DNA of 46,543 nucleotides from an uncultured Lachnospiraceae bacterium (GTDB taxonomy: Bacteria > Bacillota > Clostridia > Lachnospirales > Lachnospiraceae). Location: positions 1 through 46,543 of the forward strand of contig CAMJAP010000014.1 of the NCBI GenBank assembly GCA_946403625.1. The letters are read 5' to 3'. A program made the position numbers and the translations under genes. The notes beneath the pieces were generated by a model, which saw only the letters and a program-made list of their open reading frames with translations, was not told the origin of the DNA and ran no database searches. This document shows positions 23,935-31,718 of this stretch, in pieces (the first letter of the stretch is position 1; each line of letters starts with the position of its first letter).

Positions 23935-23967
23935 CTTTATAGGAAATGCTTTGCAATTCCTATAAAG
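23935..23967. repeat. perfect inverted repeat ahead of a promoter
   Basis: CTTTATAGGAA (23935-23945) and TTCCTATAAAG (23957-23967) are perfect 11-base arms; the inner TGC/GCA extends the stem to a three-base loop. It has no T tail on the plus strand and lies 18 bases before the -35 element at 23986, so it could be an operator or a minus-strand terminator. Confidence 0.6.
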
Positions 23968-23985
23968 TGGGGGATGTTTACCAAC

Positions 23986-24014
23986 TTGCGGGAAATCTGC
24001 GGAAACGCTATAAT
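23986..24014 (+). promoter_or_regulatory. promoter of the DUF5688-like gene
   Basis: TTGCGG (23986-23991), 17 bases, perfect TATAAT (24009-24014), about 60 bases before the ATG at 24075. Confidence 0.65.
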
Positions 24015-24074
24015 GTTGCATTGGGCGATGTGTTGTGAGAAGGCACATAAACGACGGTAAAGGAGGTTTATCTT

Positions 24075-25085
24075 ATGCCGAAGAAACTGACCTATGAACA
24101 GTTTATTGATATGATTCGGAAGCGGCTGATCGAAGAGTATGCCGTTACGGAGGAACAGATAAAGTATTATGCCAAGGGAACGACATCCGACGATGCGAAG
24201 ATGCAGGAGTGGATCCGCGACTGCAACCAACTCTACAACGGGGAAGCATCGGAGGCGCTGCTCAATGATTTTTTGATCGTGGAGACACCGGAAGATGAGA
24301 ATATCACCGGCGTCAGCCGCATTGCGATCGAGAAGCTGTATCAGGATTACCTGGAAAAGGGAATGGACTATGCTTACGAGATCGTTCGGGGCGGACAGGC
24401 CGATCTGGAAAAGTCCCGGGGGAATCACGAGGCATTGCGGACCCGTGCGCAGGGCGATTATGAAGCGATGAAAGAGCAATTGATCATCCGGCCTCTGAAC
24501 TACGGGCTGCATATGCGGGAACTGAAGGGCTGCGTATATCAGAAGTTCAGCGACTTTGCATTTGTGCTGTACCAGCTGGTGAGCGACGAGGGAGATTCGC
24601 TGATCAGCAGCAAGATCAAGCGCGAGGAATTGGAGCAGTGGGGATGCGCGGACCGGGAAGAAGAGGTTATGAAGGAAGCGATGGCCAATACCATGCGCCG
24701 TTTTCCGCCGGTTGTTTATGATTACCGCATCCGACAGGAAGTGAATTTCTTAGAGGCGGATGTGACACGCAAGGATATCATGATGCAGGCAGGGCTGGCA
24801 GGAAACCATATCCTGCTGTCCACTTCCAAATGTACGAACGGTGCGGTGGCGTTGTTTTATCCCGGTGTCGTGGAAAAGATGATGCAGGTGATGGGCGGAC
24901 CGTTCAATGCGGTGCTTATGAATACGAACGATATTCTGATCTTTGATCTGAGAGAACGGAATGTAACGAGCTTTGCGAAGCAGGCCGGACAGTCCGGAAA
25001 GATGGGAGAGATGCTTTCTTCCAAGGTGTATCATTGTGACGAAAACGGCATCAATCCGGCCACGCAGTTTGTGACCAGGCTTTAA
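24075..25085 (+). CDS. DUF5688-like protein
   Basis: A 336-residue soluble protein without signal or membrane segments. It opens with LTYEQFIDMIRKRLIEEY, has a central HMRELKGCVYQKFSDFAFVL segment, and a C-terminal part with KDIMMQAGLAGNHILLSTSK and NGAVALFYPGVVEKM. This resembles the DUF5688 proteins that are expanded in Lachnospiraceae genomes; the family assignment is from memory of that layout. No catalytic motif is recognisable. AAAGGAGGTTTATCTT is a strong ribosome site. The gene has its own promoter and lies between unrelated genes. It may be a conserved lineage-specific cytoplasmic protein; the function is unknown. Confidence 0.8.
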   Translation: MPKKLTYEQFIDMIRKRLIEEYAVTEEQIKYYAKGTTSDDAKMQEWIRDCNQLYNGEASEALLNDFLIVETPEDENITGVSRIAIEKLYQDYLEKGMDYAYEIVRGGQADLEKSRGNHEALRTRAQGDYEAMKEQLIIRPLNYGLHMRELKGCVYQKFSDFAFVLYQLVSDEGDSLISSKIKREELEQWGCADREEEVMKEAMANTMRRFPPVVYDYRIRQEVNFLEADVTRKDIMMQAGLAGNHILLSTSKCTNGAVALFYPGVVEKMMQVMGGPFNAVLMNTNDILIFDLRERNVTSFAKQAGQSGKMGEMLSSKVYHCDENGINPATQFVTRL

Positions 25086-25116
25086 TAGAAACCATCGCAT
25101 ACGGGTGAAAAGAAAT

Positions 25117-25145
25117 TTGAAGAATTGCCCGTAAAATGCTATAAT
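25117..25145 (+). promoter_or_regulatory. promoter of the sugar aminotransferase operon
   Basis: TTGAAG (25117-25122), 17 bases, TATAAT (25140-25145), about 41 bases before the ATG at 25187. Confidence 0.65.
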
Positions 25146-25186
25146 ACATCTTTAGTGTTGGCGCTTACAGGCGCATCGGAGGTTTT

Positions 25187-26425
25187 ATGGAACAGAAGAA
25201 GATTATTTTCAGTCCGCCCGATATTTCGGAGGCGGAGATTGAGGAAGTATGTGCAACCCTGCGTTCCGGCTGGCTGACTACAGGCCCCAGAACCAAGGAA
25301 CTGGAGAAAAAGATTGCGGCTTATGTGGGCACATCCAAAGCAGTCGCGCTCAATTCGGCTACGGCAGCAGAGGAACTGAACCTGCGTATCCTGGGGATCG
25401 GCGCCGGCGATGAAGTGCTGGTTCCGGCATATACTTATACGGCATCGGCAGCAGCAGCGATTCATGTCGGTGCAACCGTAAGATTTATTGATTGCCAGGA
25501 AAACAGCCTGGAGATGGACTACGATCAGATGGAAGCGGCTATCAACGAAAAGACCAAGGCGGTGATCCCGGTGGATCTGGCAGGAATTCCCTGTGACTAT
25601 GACAGGATCTATGCCATCGTAGAGCGTAAGAAAGCGCTGTTCACACCGGGCGGAAATACCGATCTGGGACAGCGTATCCAAAAGGCGCTCGGCAGGATCG
25701 CAGTGGTATCGGACAGCGCGCACTCTTTCGGGGCAAGTCGTAAGGGCGTAATGGCCGGATCATTGGCTGACTTTTCATCCTTTTCCTTCCATGCGGTAAA
25801 GAACTTTACGACCGCGGAAGGCGGAGCAGCGGTCTGGAAGGATATTCCGGGCATTGATAATGAAGAAATGTATCGCTGGTATCAGCTCTACAGCCTGCAC
25901 GGACAGTCCAAGGACGCATTGGCAAAAGACCAGCTGGGTTCCTGGGAGTATGATATCATCGCACCGTTGTACAAATGCAATATGACCGATGTGGCAGCAG
26001 CCATCGGTTTGAAGCAGATGGATCGTTATCCGTCGCTGTTGGAACGCAGAAAGCAGATCATCGCAATGTACGATGCTTGCTGCGATGAACTGGGTGTGGA
26101 ACATCTGACACACGATACGGCAGAATATGCATCCAGCCGGCATCTGTATCTGAGCCGCATTCCGTGGGCAGACGATGCGCTGCGCCGTGAGGTGATCGTC
26201 AAGATGGCAGAGCGCGGTGTTCCGACGAATGTACATTACAAGCCGCTGCCGATGATGACGGCATACAAAGCACTGGGCTTTGACATCAAGGATTTCCCCA
26301 ATGCCTATGCGCACTATGCAAATGAGGTGACATTGCCGTTGCATACACGTCTTTCGGATGAGGATGTGGAGTTCATTACCAAAAACTATAGTGAAGTGAT
26401 CCGGTCGGTGAAACCGGGAGCATAA
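25187..26425 (+). CDS. DegT/DnrJ/EryC1/StrS sugar aminotransferase
   Basis: A 412-residue PLP enzyme that aminates nucleotide 4-keto sugars. Typical features: an N-terminal PPDISEAEIEEVCATLRSGW, LNSATAAEELNLRILGIGAG, the PLP-aspartate region IPVDLAGIPCDYD, and the lysine motif SFHAVKNFTTAEGGA with the Schiff-base Lys205. The C-terminus has GVPTNVHYKPLPMM. This family supplies the 4-amino group of bacillosamine-type sugars (PglE, EpsN). Here the substrate would come from the membrane dehydratase at 16253-18220, and the sugar transferase at 27188 would load the product onto undecaprenyl phosphate. The ribosome site is GGAGGTTTT. Confidence 0.92.
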   Translation: MEQKKIIFSPPDISEAEIEEVCATLRSGWLTTGPRTKELEKKIAAYVGTSKAVALNSATAAEELNLRILGIGAGDEVLVPAYTYTASAAAAIHVGATVRFIDCQENSLEMDYDQMEAAINEKTKAVIPVDLAGIPCDYDRIYAIVERKKALFTPGGNTDLGQRIQKALGRIAVVSDSAHSFGASRKGVMAGSLADFSSFSFHAVKNFTTAEGGAAVWKDIPGIDNEEMYRWYQLYSLHGQSKDALAKDQLGSWEYDIIAPLYKCNMTDVAAAIGLKQMDRYPSLLERRKQIIAMYDACCDELGVEHLTHDTAEYASSRHLYLSRIPWADDALRREVIVKMAERGVPTNVHYKPLPMMTAYKALGFDIKDFPNAYAHYANEVTLPLHTRLSDEDVEFITKNYSEVIRSVKPGA

Positions 26426-26446
26426 AAGAAAAAAGGGGGAATGGTC

Positions 26447-27094
26447 ATGGCAAACACAAGCGGAATGGCAGCACAGTCGGTGTGGTTTCAGAAGTACGAG
26501 CAGGAAGTAAACGGGGCGAAGAAGGCAGCTGCCGGAAAGAAAAAGGTGTTGATCATCATCCCGATCATGCTGTTTGCGATCATGTTCGTGATGATCAAAA
26601 ACGGAGCGCTGGAGAATGATCAGACCAAGGGCGGCGTTTTCTTTATGGGCGCACTTGGTGCGGTAATGTTGCTGATGATCATCATCCTGACCAGCAAGGC
26701 AAAGAACGGAGATGCGGCAGCCGTAACCAGAAAGGATCTGGACACACTGTTGCAGTCGGCACAGGATGTAGCGGAGTTTGATGCACAGATGCAGGGCAAT
26801 CCGCTGTTTCAGCTGGAAAACGGACCGGACGAGTTTATCTTTGCTACGAAGGATTTTATCGGTACCAGGTTTAAGTTTATGGGTGATACGACGTGGCGTT
26901 TCATTCGGATCCGTGACATTGCGGTTCTGCATACGGTGCACGGCAATTCGAATAATACGGACCATTGCGATGTGGAATTCCGTGACCGGAACAATCAGGT
27001 ATTGCTGACCTGGGTTGCCAAAAATGAGAAAAAGGTGGAAGAACTGAAAGTGCTGTTGCAGGGATTGAACCTCAATCTGAATGCGTTTCGGTAA
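26447..27094 (+). CDS. membrane protein of unknown function
   Basis: A 215-residue protein. A cytoplasmic N-terminus with GAKKAAAGKKK precedes two hydrophobic helices (about residues 32-50 and 65-85), then a soluble domain of about 130 residues with a beta-rich second half (FIFATKDFIGTRFKFMGDTT, RFIRIRDIAVLHTVH, CDVEFRDRNNQVLLTWV). The layout of two helices plus a PH-like or GRAM-like domain is similar to the small protein at 11477, but the sequences are not obviously related. AAGGGGGAATGG precedes ATG 26447, preferred over the ATG six bases earlier. It lies 21 bases after the aminotransferase gene and is followed by a terminator. I do not recognise the family. Confidence 0.75.
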   Translation: MANTSGMAAQSVWFQKYEQEVNGAKKAAAGKKKVLIIIPIMLFAIMFVMIKNGALENDQTKGGVFFMGALGAVMLLMIIILTSKAKNGDAAAVTRKDLDTLLQSAQDVAEFDAQMQGNPLFQLENGPDEFIFATKDFIGTRFKFMGDTTWRFIRIRDIAVLHTVHGNSNNTDHCDVEFRDRNNQVLLTWVAKNEKKVEELKVLLQGLNLNLNAFR

Positions 27095-27131
27095 GTTTGT
27101 CAGACAGCCGGTTTTGAAAATGATTCAGAAG

Positions 27132-27168
27132 AAATGTGCAGATCGGATACTCGTATCTGCACATTTTA
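27132..27168 (+). terminator. terminator before the sugar transferase operon
   Basis: A perfect 12-base-pair stem, AAATGTGCAGAT (27132-27143) with ATCTGCACATTT (27155-27166), 11-base loop, four T at the end. Confidence 0.8.
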
Positions 27169-27187
27169 ATAAGAGCGGAGAAACAAG

Positions 27188-27874
27188 ATGGGATTGTGCA
27201 GATATGAGGATCTGCCGCGGGGATTGCGGCATCCGGAAGTAAAGGAATACTATGATCTGCTGGCGAAGAAAAAAGGACAGCTGGCGGTAAAGCGGGCGTT
27301 CGATGTGGTGATGTCCGTGGTGATGCTTTGTATGCTGGCGGTTCCGATGACGGTGATCGCAGTGCTGATCGCAACGGATTCGCCGGGCGGTGTATTTTTC
27401 CGGCAGAAGCGCGTGACGACGAATGGAAAGATCTTTCGCATTCACAAGTTCCGCACGATGTGTAAAGATGCGGATAAAAAAGGCAGCGCGGTGACGGTAT
27501 CGGGGGATGCCCGAGTGACCCGGATCGGTGCGTTCCTGCGGAAGTATCGTCTGGATGAACTGCCGCAGCTGATCGATGTGCTGGCCGGAGATATGTCCTT
27601 TGTGGGAACCCGCCCGGAAGTACCGGAATATGTGAAGAAGTATACCAAAGAGATGCGTGCGACATTGTTACTGCCTGCCGGGATCACATCGGAAGCCAGC
27701 ATCGCCTATAAGGATGAGGCAGAACTGCTGGACGGGGCCGAGGATACGGATGCGGTATATATTCAGGAGATCCTGCCGGCCAAGATGGCATACAATCTGC
27801 AGTCGCTGCGGGAATTCAGTCTGTGGAATGACGCAAAGACCATGGTACGCACGGTTTTGGAAGTGATCAAATAA
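27188..27874 (+). CDS. PglC-type phosphoglycosyl transferase
   Basis: A 228-residue monotopic membrane enzyme that moves a sugar 1-phosphate from its UDP donor to undecaprenyl phosphate, starting glycan assembly. One re-entrant hydrophobic helix follows KRAFDVVMSVVMLCMLAVPM, then FFRQKRVTTNGKIFRIHKFR, the catalytic Asp-Glu pair in RLDELPQL (Asp123, Glu124), and DMSFVGTRPEVPEY. It lacks the extra N-terminal helices of WbaP, so it is the small PglC/EpsL form, which often uses diamino-sugar donors. The ribosome site is GCGGAGAAACAAG. Two glycosyltransferases follow at 20 and 13 bases. Confidence 0.93.
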   Translation: MGLCRYEDLPRGLRHPEVKEYYDLLAKKKGQLAVKRAFDVVMSVVMLCMLAVPMTVIAVLIATDSPGGVFFRQKRVTTNGKIFRIHKFRTMCKDADKKGSAVTVSGDARVTRIGAFLRKYRLDELPQLIDVLAGDMSFVGTRPEVPEYVKKYTKEMRATLLLPAGITSEASIAYKDEAELLDGAEDTDAVYIQEILPAKMAYNLQSLREFSLWNDAKTMVRTVLEVIK

Positions 27875-27894
27875 GTAACAAAGAGGTGAACGGA

Positions 27895-29052
27895 ATGGAA
27901 AAGCCATTGGTGGCATTACTGACCAATAATGATGATGATATCTATTGTTTTCGGAAGGAATTGATCGAAGCACTGATCGCGGAAGGCTATCGTGTGTTGG
28001 TATCATGCCCGTACGGAGAAAAGTTTGAATTGATGACGGAGATCCCGTTTCTTTATGATGATCCGGTGATCGACCGCAGAGGAACCAATCCGGTGGCGGA
28101 CGCAAAACTGCTGGCGCATTACCGGAAACTGTTTGCGGAGTACAAGCCGTTTGCGGTTCTGACCTACACGGCAAAACCCAATGTTTACGGCAGTCTGGCG
28201 GCGCGGTCGCTGGGCATTCCCGTGATCAACAACCTGACCGGTTTCGGTTCCGCACTGGATGGCGGCAAGTTGAAAAAGGGTTTGATCGTGCGTCTGTTTC
28301 AGGCAGCGTATCGTGGCAGTGCCTGCATCATGTTTCAGAATGCGGTAAATATGAAACTGGCAAAACGACTGCACATGGTCAAGGGAAAAGGCAGACTGAT
28401 CCCGGGATCCGGTGTGGATACGAACCGATTCCCGGTGCTCCCGTATCCGGAGGGCGGAGACGGCAAAACCGGAGAGACCGTGGTCTTTAACTATGTCGGT
28501 CGTGTGCTGCACGATAAAGGCGTAGACGATTATATCGAGGCGGCAAAGCGGATCCGCGCAAAGTATCCGAAGACCGAGTTCAATATGCTTGGATTTATTG
28601 AGCCGACCGAGATCCATTACGAAAAGGATCTGGAGGAACTGGGCAAAGCGGACATCGTGCATTACCGCGGCAGCCAGAAGGATGTGCATCCGTTTATTGA
28701 ACGCGCGCATGCGATCATTCATCCGTCTACCTATGGCGAGGGTATGAGCAATGTGCTGTTGGAGAATGCCTCTTCCGGACGTCCGGTGATCACCACTGAC
28801 AATCCGGGATGCCGTGAAACATGCAAAAACAATGTGAGCGGATTTATCTATCCGGGCGGCAATGTGGATGCATTGGTGGAAACCATCGAACGATTCCTGG
28901 CACTGCCCAACGAAGCGCGCAAGCTGATGGGCCTGCAGGGACGCGAGCGCATGGAAAAGCATTTCTCCAGAGACATCGTAGTAAAAGCCTATCTGGAAGA
29001 ACTGGAGATCCTGAAAAAAGCGCAGGAAGAAAAAGAAATCGCGGAATTCTGA
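27895..29052 (+). CDS. GT4 glycosyltransferase (PglA/CapM-like)
   Basis: A 385-residue GT-B enzyme that likely adds the second sugar to the lipid-linked acceptor. N-terminal: PLVALLTNNDDDIYCFRKEL, then TYTAKPNVYGSLAARSLGIP and NNLTGFGSALDG. C-terminal donor site: YVGRVLHDKGVDDYIEAAKR, HPSTYGEGMSNVLLENASSG (the E-x7-E region) and TDNPGCRETC. This arrangement is close to PglA-type N-acetylhexosaminyltransferases acting just after PglC. The start at 27895 is set by AAGAGGTG seven bases upstream; a GTG at 27886 lies inside that site. It is translationally close to its neighbours on both sides. Confidence 0.9.
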   Translation: MEKPLVALLTNNDDDIYCFRKELIEALIAEGYRVLVSCPYGEKFELMTEIPFLYDDPVIDRRGTNPVADAKLLAHYRKLFAEYKPFAVLTYTAKPNVYGSLAARSLGIPVINNLTGFGSALDGGKLKKGLIVRLFQAAYRGSACIMFQNAVNMKLAKRLHMVKGKGRLIPGSGVDTNRFPVLPYPEGGDGKTGETVVFNYVGRVLHDKGVDDYIEAAKRIRAKYPKTEFNMLGFIEPTEIHYEKDLEELGKADIVHYRGSQKDVHPFIERAHAIIHPSTYGEGMSNVLLENASSGRPVITTDNPGCRETCKNNVSGFIYPGGNVDALVETIERFLALPNEARKLMGLQGRERMEKHFSRDIVVKAYLEELEILKKAQEEKEIAEF

Positions 29053-29065
29053 TAGGATGCGTATT

Positions 29066-30250
29066 ATGAAAAAAACAAAACATATCGCAGTCCTGGTCCA
29101 AAACCTGCGTAACGGCGGGGCGGAGCGTATGGCCGCCAACCTGTCGCTGGCACTGGAGCAGGAATACAAAGTGACGATGATCGTATTTGATGCGGCAGGG
29201 GCCATCTATCCCTGCTGTACCAATCTGATCGATTTAAAAGTTCCGCCGCTGGTGGAAGGCAGCTCCGTGCAGCGCGTCTTCAATACTCTGCAGCGAGTGC
29301 GCAAACTGCGGTATCTCAAACGGAAACTGTCGATCGATACCACCATCAGTCATATGGATGGAGCGAATCTCGTCAATCTTTTATCCGGAATGAAGGACAA
29401 AAAGATCACGGTCTATCACAGTATGCCGTCGAAAGAAAGCGGCACCGGATTGGTACACAAGTGTTTTCACCGCCTGATCGGAGCAGGATCCTATCGCTAT
29501 CTGACGGTATCCAAACCGGCGGAAGCGGATATGCGGGATACCTTCGGTGTAGCAGGAGAGAAAGTGCAGTGCCTCTACAATTTTGTGGATCTTTCAAATG
29601 CGCGTGAGCGAATGGGCGAAGCGTTGGATCCGCAGGCGCAGGCATTTTACGATCAGCACAAAAAGATCATGGTACATGCCGGACGCCTGATCTCGTTAAA
29701 GGCGCAGAGCCGGCTGATCCGTGTGCTTGCACGGATGCGTAAAGAAGGCAAGGATGTGGGACTGGTGATCCTGGGCGAAGGCGAGGAGCGGCAGAAACTC
29801 ACGGAATGCGCCAAAGAGTACGGCGTGACCGAGCATGTCTATATGCCGGGGGAGATCAAAAATCCCTTTGCGTATTTCAAACGCTCTCACGTATTTGTGC
29901 TGTGTTCAGAATACGAAGGTTTGCCGATGGTGCTGATCGAAGCACTGGCTTGCGGCTGCCCGGTGGTATCGGTGGATATGGTCTCCGGTGCAAGAGAGAT
30001 CCTGGCCCCCGATACGGAAGTGGGCAAAAAGGCATCCGCCATCGAATATGCAAAGTACGGGATACTGACACCGCAGTATGCAGCAGACGGTGCGGATGAT
30101 AAAAACGAACAGCTCTTAACGCAAGCGGTAACAGAGATGATTTACGAAGAGCGGATCCGGAGCCGGTATCTGCAGAGTTGCGCGGAAGGGGCGGAACGTT
30201 TTTCAAAAGATCAGATCCTGGAGCAGTGGCGGGAACTGATCGAAGAATAA
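29066..30250 (+). CDS. GT4 glycosyltransferase
   Basis: A 394-residue GT-B enzyme. The N-terminus HIAVLVQNLRNGGAERMAAN is the standard acceptor-side start of this class. The donor domain shows VHAGRLISLKAQSRLIRVLA, LVILGEGEERQKLTE, YMPGEIKNPFAYFKRSHVF, and SEYEGLPMVLIEALACGCPV with the E-x7-E pair. It probably adds the third or later sugar in the glycan started by the PglC-type enzyme. AGG at 29054-29056 fits a start at ATG 29066; ATG 29057, three codons earlier, is possible but too close to that site. It is the last gene of the operon, before a strong hairpin. Confidence 0.9.
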   Translation: MKKTKHIAVLVQNLRNGGAERMAANLSLALEQEYKVTMIVFDAAGAIYPCCTNLIDLKVPPLVEGSSVQRVFNTLQRVRKLRYLKRKLSIDTTISHMDGANLVNLLSGMKDKKITVYHSMPSKESGTGLVHKCFHRLIGAGSYRYLTVSKPAEADMRDTFGVAGEKVQCLYNFVDLSNARERMGEALDPQAQAFYDQHKKIMVHAGRLISLKAQSRLIRVLARMRKEGKDVGLVILGEGEERQKLTECAKEYGVTEHVYMPGEIKNPFAYFKRSHVFVLCSEYEGLPMVLIEALACGCPVVSVDMVSGAREILAPDTEVGKKASAIEYAKYGILTPQYAADGADDKNEQLLTQAVTEMIYEERIRSRYLQSCAEGAERFSKDQILEQWRELIEE

Positions 30251-30265
30251 GTATTTGTAAATAAG

Positions 30266-30300
30266 AAGGAGCAGTCATCCGTGAGGAGACTGCTCCTTTC
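30266..30300. terminator. hairpin between convergent operons
   Basis: AAGGAGCAGTC (30266-30276) pairs with GACTGCTCCTT (30288-30298), an 11-base-pair perfect stem. The T tail is short on the plus strand (TTTC). It lies between the plus-strand glycan operon and the minus-strand bioY operon and may serve both. Confidence 0.65.
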
Positions 30301-30368
30301 TGCAAAAAGCTACCGCAAGTCAGTAATACTCGTAGCCGATGGTGGCGGATGCATATACGGAATGCCGG

Positions 30369-30746
30369 CTACGGTTCAGCGGAGCATAGTAAGTTCCACT
30401 GACAATCTGCGCAGATCTGTCTGCGCTTGCCGGATAGCAAGATTTCTTCTTGTACCAATTCGGAAAAATCATTATAGGGCAGCACCGTGCGGAAACTTAA
30501 GCCACAGGCATCCAGTACCGCGGAATCATAGGCGAGTACTTTTTCCTGGGAAGTGCAGATGCCGTCCCGGTTATTGGGGCATTTCGCACACAGATCATCC
30601 ATACCTTCCGTGATCTGAACCAAAGGATTTTCGGTTTCCAAAAGGTGCTTGTATTCGGACATATTGCGGACGAACTCACCGCTGTAACCTTTCCCCTGAA
30701 AATAATACAGACACATACCGTGATGCGGTCGCAGATGAATGATCAT
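30369..30746 (-). CDS. DUF1284 cysteine-rich protein
   Basis: A 125-residue protein. The start MIIHLRPHHGMCLYYFQGKG, then YSGEFVRNM, is the DUF1284 signature (His/Cys and the GxGYS motif). Further cysteines fall in LCAKCPNNRDGIC and ICADCQWNLLC, giving a ferredoxin-like or zinc-like cluster pattern, so an iron-sulfur or metal site is plausible. Its start overlaps the BioY stop by four bases (ATGA), so the two are co-translated. No link between DUF1284 and biotin is established to my knowledge; the overlap suggests a role with the transporter or simply shared regulation. Confidence 0.85.
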   Translation of the reverse strand: MIIHLRPHHGMCLYYFQGKGYSGEFVRNMSEYKHLLETENPLVQITEGMDDLCAKCPNNRDGICTSQEKVLAYDSAVLDACGLSFRTVLPYNDFSELVQEEILLSGKRRQICADCQWNLLCSAEP

Positions 30747-31348
30747 GCGGATGCACCGTTTCGTACGACTTTGCGCAGAGCTTTATTGCTGCCGATGAGC
30801 AGAGCCAGCGCGATCTTTGCCAGATCCGGCAGGAGATAGGGAAAGATGCACCAGGAAAGCGCGGTGACCAGACCGGCGCGGCTGCCGTCTTCCCCGACAT
30901 ACACATGCATAAACCAGGCGGTTCCGAAGGCATAGCAGACGATCAGAGCCAGCACCATAGATACGGCGTACATCCAAAGTTTCTTACCGAGAAAGCGTTC
31001 CAATGCCCACATCACCAGGGCAGAAAATACGAAGCCGATCAGATAACCGCCGGTCGGCCCCAGCAGGCAGCCGATACCGCCGCTCATTTCCGCAAACACG
31101 GGAGCGCCGACTGCACCCAGCAAAAGATAAACAACGACCGACAGGGTTCCGCGTCGCCCCCCCAGCAGACACACGATCAGAAACACGGCAAAGGTCTGCA
31201 TCGTAAACGAGATCGTCGCAGGGATGCAGATCCAGGAACACACGGCCAGCATCGCCACCGCCAGCGCCATATACGCCAGGTCGATGGTGCGAAACGCTGC
31301 CCCCTTTTTCTTTGCTGATTCTGTTTGCATCTTAGTAGTCGCCGCCAA
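30743..31348 (-). CDS. bioY: biotin transporter BioY
   Basis: A 201-residue membrane S component that brings biotin into the cell, alone or with the ECF energizing module (not in this window). Six hydrophobic segments; family signatures ISFTMQTFAVFLIVCLLGGR, YLLLGAVGAPVFAEMSGG and LLGPTGGYLIGFVFSALVM are clear. Translation probably starts at TTG (31346-31348), because AAAAGGAG lies eight bases before it; the first ATG is six codons later and has no site. A BirA-type operator covers the promoter, so expression should be shut off when biotin is plentiful. Confidence 0.93.
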   Translation of the reverse strand: MAATTKMQTESAKKKGAAFRTIDLAYMALAVAMLAVCSWICIPATISFTMQTFAVFLIVCLLGGRRGTLSVVVYLLLGAVGAPVFAEMSGGIGCLLGPTGGYLIGFVFSALVMWALERFLGKKLWMYAVSMVLALIVCYAFGTAWFMHVYVGEDGSRAGLVTALSWCIFPYLLPDLAKIALALLIGSNKALRKVVRNGASA

Positions 31349-31381
31349 TGTAGTTTCTCCTTTTTTCTATGTGACGGCTAG

Positions 31382-31434
31382 ATGATAGCACGGGCAAAAC
31401 GAATTGTCAACCTCCAATAGACAATAGTTAACAA
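31382..31434 (-). promoter_or_regulatory. bioY promoter with BirA operator
   Basis: On the minus strand TTGACA (complement of 31405-31410), 17 bases, TATCAT (complement of 31382-31387). Overlapping the -35 is an imperfect palindrome: TTGTTAACT (complement of 31426-31434), 13 bases, GGTTGACAA (complement of 31404-31412), which fits the Firmicute BirA box TTGTTAAC-N15-GTTAACAA with one mismatch. BirA bound here would block RNA polymerase. Confidence 0.8.
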
Positions 31435-31442
31435 ATGGCGAA

Positions 31443-31511
31443 TCAGACACGGGGACGGTTCTTTTGTCTGACCGGCCGACCCTCAGACAAAAGAACCGTC
31501 CCCGTGTCTGA
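31443..31511. repeat. long palindromic repeat, copy 2
   Basis: A perfect inverted repeat of 29-base arms, 31443-31471 and 31483-31511, with an 11-base loop. The arms share GGGGACGGTTCTTTTGTC with copy 1 at 10491-10556, but the loops differ. Here it lies between divergent genes, so it cannot be explained only as a terminator. Confidence 0.95.
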
Positions 31512-31718
31512 CACTCTTATGCTCCCCAGCACTTCCGCCGATATATTATTCAGCAACGGTTGCGATATTTGACAATTGAATACAATACGAGATGATCATG
31601 GGCACAGAAATGATGGGGCGGACCGGATAGGGAGATCCTGTCGGTGGCATCATTTTTTCATGACGGGAGAAGGAACGAACGGAGAGAAAAGTGTGGTCAT
31701 GAAGATAAGGGGGTCAAT
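31512..31718 (+). other. leader region of the calcium-loop gene
   Basis: About 200 bases without a gene. TTGCGA (31560-31565) with TACAAT (31581-31586), spaced 15, or TTGACA (31569-31574) with ATGATC (31592-31597), spaced 17, could be the promoter; neither is convincing. CATGAC and GTCATG near 31660-31700 form a weak inverted repeat. An in-frame ATG at 31644 has no ribosome site. Confidence 0.4.
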
